16,057 nucleotides of DNA, taken from positions 1 through 16,057 of the forward strand of contig VBOF01000021.1 of NCBI GenBank assembly GCA_005877855.1, written 5' to 3'. The translations under genes and the position numbers were made by a program. Each line of letters begins with the position of its first letter. The first letter of the stretch is position 1. The notes beneath the pieces were generated by a model, which had not been told where the DNA came from, made no database searches, and saw nothing but the letters and a program-made list of their open reading frames with translations. The DNA comes from Nitrospirota bacterium (GTDB lineage Bacteria; Nitrospirota; Nitrospiria; Nitrospirales; NS-4). This document shows positions 12,888 to 16,057 of the stretch, in pieces.

Positions 12888-13885
12888 CGTCGCGGCGGCG
12901 CCTTCTGGCGCATCTCCCTCATCATCTGGTCCAGTTCCTGTTCTTCTTTGCTCGTGCTGCGAATGAGCATATCCATGTCATAGGGCCGGACCTCCGTGTG
13001 CACCTGAGGAAGCGGCGGGGCCGTAGCCTTGGGAGGTGAAACCTTGGGCGCCGAGCTTGCAGGCTCAGGCGGCGCCGCTTGAATCGGCGCCTGGGTAGGT
13101 ACAGGCAGCCGTTCCGGTCGCTCGAGAGGGCCGGACGCATAATCCACCGGCACCGCCTGGCTCTGGAGCCATGTCCTGGCCACGCTCGACTTGAGGGCGA
13201 AGCTGATGCTGGTGATCGGCAGGCCATCGGGAGCCAGTCGGGCAATGGCGGTGTTCACGCCGATGATCCGCCCCTGCGAGTCCAAGAGCGGCCCGCCGGA
13301 ATTGCCGCGGTTCAATCCTGTCTCGGTCTGGAAGACGTGCTTTCCCTTCGTGTTGTTGTAATCCTCAAACTCCGCGCTGATGACGCCAGTGGTCAGCGTC
13401 CAGAGGCCCCCTTGCTCGGGATGTCCAATGGCCACCACCCGCTCGCCGATCTTCACCCGGTCAGGATCGCCCAGTTCCAGAACCGGAATCGCAGGCGGCG
13501 CGTCTTCCATCTTCAGCAACGCCAGGTCCAGCATCCGGTCGAACGCCACGACACTAGCTCTCACTCTCTGAGCCAGGTCGGTCTTGGGATTGCCCGTCAC
13601 GCGGTCCGGCTTGAGAAACACGGAGAGGCGAGGATACGGCCTCCCTGTCTTTTCCTCGATGATGACATGGGCGCTGGTCAGCACGAGCCCGTCCCGCCTG
13701 ATGAGCGAGCCCGTCCCGCCGCTCCCGTTCCCTCCCTGTTCGGAATGGCCGATCACCAGCACCACCGCCGGCGCGGCGCGCTCGTAAATCTGCTGGGGCG
13801 TGAGCTCGTCTGCCACAGCGGGCAGGGCCACACTCAAGACTGAAATAATCGCGAAACCGCTCACGAACAGGCGATGGCTAGGCAT
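12884..13885 (-). CDS. HtrA/DegP-like periplasmic serine protease without PDZ domain
   Basis: The 333-residue protein has a signal peptide at 1-25 (FAIISVLSVALPAVADE). The trypsin-like domain covers about 30-245, with triad residues His73 (LTSAHVI), Asp120 (LDLALL) and Ser196 (GLNRGNSGGPLL) and oxyanion-loop context intact, and a typical VAIGHPEQGGLWTLTTGVIS. In DegP, DegQ and DegS one or two PDZ domains follow; here the chain instead goes into a Pro/Ala-rich linker (about 255-300) and a charged helical end (EEQELDQMMREMRQK). So it is a protease with an unusual tail, which may bind another protein or the cell wall. Start: GAGGAG before ATG. Ten bases before it lies the coiled-coil lipoprotein gene and its stop overlaps the tiny lipoprotein start, suggesting a functional set. 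Confidence 0.88.
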   Translation of the reverse strand: MPSHRLFVSGFAIISVLSVALPAVADELTPQQIYERAAPAVVLVIGHSEQGGNGSGGTGSLIRRDGLVLTSAHVIIEEKTGRPYPRLSVFLKPDRVTGNPKTDLAQRVRASVVAFDRMLDLALLKMEDAPPAIPVLELGDPDRVKIGERVVAIGHPEQGGLWTLTTGVISAEFEDYNNTKGKHVFQTETGLNRGNSGGPLLDSQGRIIGVNTAIARLAPDGLPITSISFALKSSVARTWLQSQAVPVDYASGPLERPERLPVPTQAPIQAAPPEPASSAPKVSPPKATAPPLPQVHTEVRPYDMDMLIRSTSKEEQELDQMMREMRQKAPPRR

Positions 13886-13894
13886 TACTGCTCC

Positions 13895-14365
13895 TCACCG
13901 AGGTCCTGTCGCGTGAGGAGAGGCCGCGTCATCCTTCAGCTCGTCCAGACGATCGGGCGGCTCCGTGGATGACGGCGCCACGCCCCGCGCTTTCGGCATG
14001 GGAGCAGCCGCGCCTGACGGAGCCAGGGCGGCGGCCCGGGCTTGCTTGATCTCGGCCTGGAGCCGGCCCACCTCCTCCAATGACCGCACCACCTGGGCCT
14101 TGGCCTCATTGAGCTGGGTGGTCAGCGTTCGATTCTGGGCTTCCAATTCAGCGATCTGAATTTTGAGACGGACGATCTCGGCTGCCAGATCGGCGCTGTG
14201 CTTCTCTTCCTCAGCCAATTGCCGCTGGAAGTTGTTCGTGCGGATGACCTGCGCGCTGTAGGTCTCCTTGGTGACGCAGCCGCCCAGGACGAGGGCTCCG
14301 ATCAGGACAAGGGGACAGGCTACTTTTCTGATCAGACTCAGTGAGCACATCATCGTTGGGGCCAT
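13895..14365 (-). CDS. Coiled-coil lipoprotein
   Basis: The product is up to 156 residues. The lipobox is VLGGC (Cys30 from the first ATG). The mature part is a long coiled coil, about 45-115 (RQLAEEEKHSADLAAEIVRLKIQIAEL, LTTQLNEAKAQVVRSLEEVGRLQAEIKQ), then a Pro/Ala-rich tail. This resembles Lpp/YbgF-like envelope spacer proteins without being either. The start is uncertain: ATG 14365 has GAGGAA only two bases away; ATG 14353 or 14350 give the same signal peptide but a wider gap. Nine bases separate it from the protease gene. The signal peptide region contains one arm of an inverted repeat (14311-14320). Confidence 0.75.
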   Translation of the reverse strand: MAPTMMCSLSLIRKVACPLVLIGALVLGGCVTKETYSAQVIRTNNFQRQLAEEEKHSADLAAEIVRLKIQIAELEAQNRTLTTQLNEAKAQVVRSLEEVGRLQAEIKQARAAALAPSGAAAPMPKARGVAPSSTEPPDRLDELKDDAASPHATGPR

Positions 14366-14396
14366 TTCCTCAAAGACGGAACAGTTGCCTGTCCCC
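14311..14396. repeat. REP-like inverted pair around the lipoprotein start
   Basis: GGGGACAGGC (14311-14320) and GCCTGTCCCC (14387-14396) are exact inverted copies. The left arm lies inside the signal-peptide coding region, the right arm 21 bases outside the ATG at 14365, and the right arm is itself part of a hairpin (GGAACAG/CTGTCCC, 14379-14395). The core resembles the AGTAGCCTGTCCCC class of dispersed short repeats that I recall from several environmental genomes. Confidence 0.55.
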
Positions 14397-14399
14397 GTT

Positions 14400-14591
14400 T
14401 CACGCCTTCTTCTGCTGGAAGATGCTCGCGTCGCACATCATGTACTTCACCTGTCGCATCGGGATGATGATGACCTCCTTCGGGGTGTCGATCTCGAGGA
14501 TCTCCATGTCGTCGCTGATGGTGTGCCGGACGACGTTGTTATAGCGCAGTTCCTCTTTGTCCGTCAGGATGACTTTCACCCAATATTCCAC
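14400..14591 (-). CDS. 63-residue small protein, possible Sm/SH3-like barrel
   Basis: The 63-residue protein starts at GTG 14591 with AAAGGAG six bases upstream. It reads MEYWVKVILTDKEELRYNNVVRHTISDDMEILEIDTPKEVIIIPMRQVKYMMCDASIFQQKKA: short alternating strands and no signal, so probably cytoplasmic. Its layout looks like a five-stranded small barrel and the segment VIIIPMRQVKY matches LCVPMRQVEV of the 98-residue protein at 967-1263. It follows the radical SAM gene by 22 bases, and lies 34 bases before the coiled-coil lipoprotein gene. One Cys is present. A role as partner of the radical SAM enzyme is suggested by position only; a peptide substrate is less likely because it has no leader-core layout. 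Confidence 0.65.
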   Translation of the reverse strand: MEYWVKVILTDKEELRYNNVVRHTISDDMEILEIDTPKEVIIIPMRQVKYMMCDASIFQQKKA

Positions 14592-14613
14592 TGGAGGCTC
14601 CTTTGGTTGACGC

Positions 14614-15864
14614 TCACGCCGCGATGGGGATCTGCTCGAACTCCCTCGACGCCGGGTTGGACAGGTAGTCGCGGATGTAATGGCTCAAGTATCCGTGCTG
14701 CCAGAGCTTCGTGTCAGCGAGTTTCGTGTTCACCTTATGGAGAATCCGCACCTTGCAGCGGGCCTTGGCCTCGAACTCGTCCAGAGTCACCCCGCTGATG
14801 TCGCAGCCGTTGCCGCGGGGGCTCTCAATGACGACCTTGGGCAGGTGGACGACCTTCTCGCCATCAAGCCGCTTGAGGATGTCGTCGAAAGTCAGCAGGA
14901 TCGTGCAGTCGGAATCCCCGCCGAGGGTTGCGTTCGGCACGCACAGGAACCGCGCGCGGTTCTTCCGGTACATCTTCAAGATGCGGTACACGCTCTTGGC
15001 CATCACGACCGTGTCGCGCTTTTCCAGTCCCAGCAAGTCAAAGAGCGTGATGATCTTGTGGCGATTCAGGAAGGCCGTGATAGCGGGCTCGGTGTGGATG
15101 GTCTGGATGTTTGGCAGGCCGGCTTCGTAGACCCGCCGGGCCTCCTCGGGCAGGTATTGCTTGCCCTGGCGGAGAATCTGCACGGTGTTTTCTTCCATGC
15201 CCTTCAGCGGAGTGAGGCAGCCCATCCACAGAAGGACGTTCTGGTTGATCCGGGAAATCGTCGTCGCATCCTCCGACATCGTGTGCGCGTCGAACGAATA
15301 GAAGTTGGCGGAGGTGACCGCCGGCCCGTCCAGGACTTTCATCAGATGACTGACCGAGGGCGCATGCGGCATGAGCGCCTTCCGATAGTCCTTGTGCAGG
15401 GTGATCACCGACAGATCAAAGTTCATCCGGTTCGGGTACTGCACGGCGAGCTGGTGGATCTTGGGCACGTGCACGTACCCGACCGTGAACATGTGCAGGC
15501 TCTTGTCGGTGTACTTGAGGAAGTCCTCCAGCCACTCCATCGCCTTGGGGTGGAGGAAGAGGTCGGTCCACTCCATGTACTCGTTCCCGCCCCACACCCA
15601 CAACTCCCCCGGGCGTGTCGGCTTCCTGCTGATATAGTCGAGGATGAAGTTCCAGTCCTCCTGGGTCGTCTTGCCGGGCTCTTCGGTCTTGCGGTAGCCA
15701 TGGTCGATCTCGTAACAGAACGTACACTTCACCGGACAGGTCTTGCCGATGCTGATGGGAATCTTCCGCTTCTCCATTTCTTTGATGAGGACGTCGCGGG
15801 GATCGGACGGGCGCTCGTAGGTCAGCCTGGCATCCGTCGGGATGACCGGAATTTCAGTTGCCAT
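14614..15864 (-). CDS. Radical SAM protein of unknown substrate
   Basis: The 416-residue protein has the [4Fe-4S] motif Cys43-x3-Cys47-x2-Cys50 (KTCPVKCTFCYEIDHGY) preceded by a basic stretch, and the second SAM-fold features WVWGGNEYMEW (about 89-99) and a later DLSVITLHKDYRKAL strand-helix. A C-terminal region (about 305-380, FLCVPNATLGGDSDCTILLTFDDILKRL, KVVIESPRGNGCDISGVTLDEFEAKARC) holds several extra Cys (FLCV, SDCT, GCD, RCKV), which could hold a further cluster, and resembles the DUF512-type extension found in some radical SAM proteins. Substrate is not evident. The RBS is weak, a few bases beyond the start being AGGTAGAG. It is the first gene of its unit, 22 bases before the small protein. 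Confidence 0.85.
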   Translation of the reverse strand: MATEIPVIPTDARLTYERPSDPRDVLIKEMEKRKIPISIGKTCPVKCTFCYEIDHGYRKTEEPGKTTQEDWNFILDYISRKPTRPGELWVWGGNEYMEWTDLFLHPKAMEWLEDFLKYTDKSLHMFTVGYVHVPKIHQLAVQYPNRMNFDLSVITLHKDYRKALMPHAPSVSHLMKVLDGPAVTSANFYSFDAHTMSEDATTISRINQNVLLWMGCLTPLKGMEENTVQILRQGKQYLPEEARRVYEAGLPNIQTIHTEPAITAFLNRHKIITLFDLLGLEKRDTVVMAKSVYRILKMYRKNRARFLCVPNATLGGDSDCTILLTFDDILKRLDGEKVVHLPKVVIESPRGNGCDISGVTLDEFEAKARCKVRILHKVNTKLADTKLWQHGYLSHYIRDYLSNPASREFEQIPIAA

Positions 15865-15903
15865 AGCACACGTACTCTACCTGAGTGCACGCGAGACCCG
15901 CAA

Positions 15904-15931
15904 GTAGGGGCACGGCGCGCCGTGCCCCTAC
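15904..15931. repeat. Perfect 28-bp palindrome
   Basis: 14-base arms meet at 15917/15918 with no loop; arm GTAGGGGCACGGCG and its exact complement. Its minus-strand side faces the radical SAM gene 40 bases away. It resembles widespread dispersed palindromes with a GGGGCACGGCG core. It has no T run on either side, so it is not a standard terminator. Confidence 0.8.
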
Positions 15932-16020
15932 CCTGTTCATCGTGCCCCTGCCCCGCTGATTGTGCCCCTACCCTGTTGATCGCGCCCCTGCCCTGTTCAT
16001 CGTGCCCCTACTCCGATCCT
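15921..16020. repeat. Five tandem copies of a 20-bp repeat
   Basis: The unit is CGTGCCCCTACCCTGTTCAT (15921-15940). Copies at 15941, 15961, 15981 and 16001 differ by a few bases each, the last decaying over its second half. Copies carry the CGTGCCCCTA end of the palindrome, so the array grew from its right arm. There are no unique spacers, which rules out CRISPR. Confidence 0.85.
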
Positions 16021-16057
16021 AATTCCTGGGAGCGCTTCGTAGCGGCTTCGACGGCCT

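Noticed and set aside
13079..13843. Plus-strand open frame of 254 codons
   Set aside because: It is antisense to the protease gene, whose catalytic triad is intact.
14591..14614. Radical SAM plus small protein as a RiPP precursor/maturase pair
   Set aside because: The 63-residue protein looks like a folded small barrel with no leader, core or cleavage motif, and it resembles another non-linked small protein; kept only as a remote option.
15921..16020. CRISPR array
   Set aside because: Repeats are directly adjacent without unique spacers, and no cas gene is present.

Overview
The window looks like a piece of a free-living Gram-negative chromosome, most plausibly Nitrospira or a close relative (Nitrospirota). 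This rests on the SmbP-like small metal-binding protein known from nitrifiers, fairly high GC in most of the window, and an unusual density of lipoproteins and conserved small envelope proteins. The assignment is an inference; no rRNA or other marker gene is present.

Layout. 1-459 (+) is the 3' end of a DUF1614-type membrane protein, convergent with an SmbP-like protein (471-839, -) and a 98-aa small protein (967-1263, -). A strong hairpin terminator (1301-1334) ends a two-gene minus-strand unit, a four-helix membrane protein (2375-2893) followed by an exported PRC-barrel protein (1342-2358). A double-BON periplasmic protein (3069-3701) and a sugar-1-phosphate nucleotidylyltransferase (3738-4739) are transcribed divergently from it.

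10260 down to 4794 is one uninterrupted minus-strand cluster of eight genes: a lipoprotein, a carboxypeptidase-regulatory-like protein, two tandem Pal/OmpA-type lipoproteins joined by ATGA overlaps, a cupredoxin-like protein, a zinc-ribbon protein, an OmpR-type response regulator and a CopS/CusS-type histidine kinase. The promoter region of this cluster (10317-10354) and the divergent BON/membrane-protein region (2982-3019) share the same distinctive architecture: four TTCAT/ATGAA half-sites in exact 11-bp phase, with a near-identical 14-bp palindrome where convergent half-sites meet. These are the only such sites I found by eye. The simplest reading is an autoregulated envelope or metal-stress two-component system controlling its own operon and a BON/PRC-barrel operon elsewhere in the window. 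This is the main discovery candidate.

10577-12440 (-) is a second unit of four small lipoproteins, AT-richer than its surroundings, ended by a clear terminator at 10532-10570. 12636-15864 (-) may be a third unit: a radical SAM protein, a 63-aa small protein, a coiled-coil lipoprotein, an HtrA-like protease without a PDZ domain, and a tiny lipoprotein coupled to it by a GTGA overlap. The right end (15904-16020) holds a perfect 28-bp palindrome running into 20-bp tandem repeats.

Stretches without genes: 843-966 (nothing recognised), 2894-3068 (operator region), 10261-10576 (operator region and terminator), 12441-12635 (possible promoter and an inverted repeat), and 15865-16057 (palindrome and tandem repeats).
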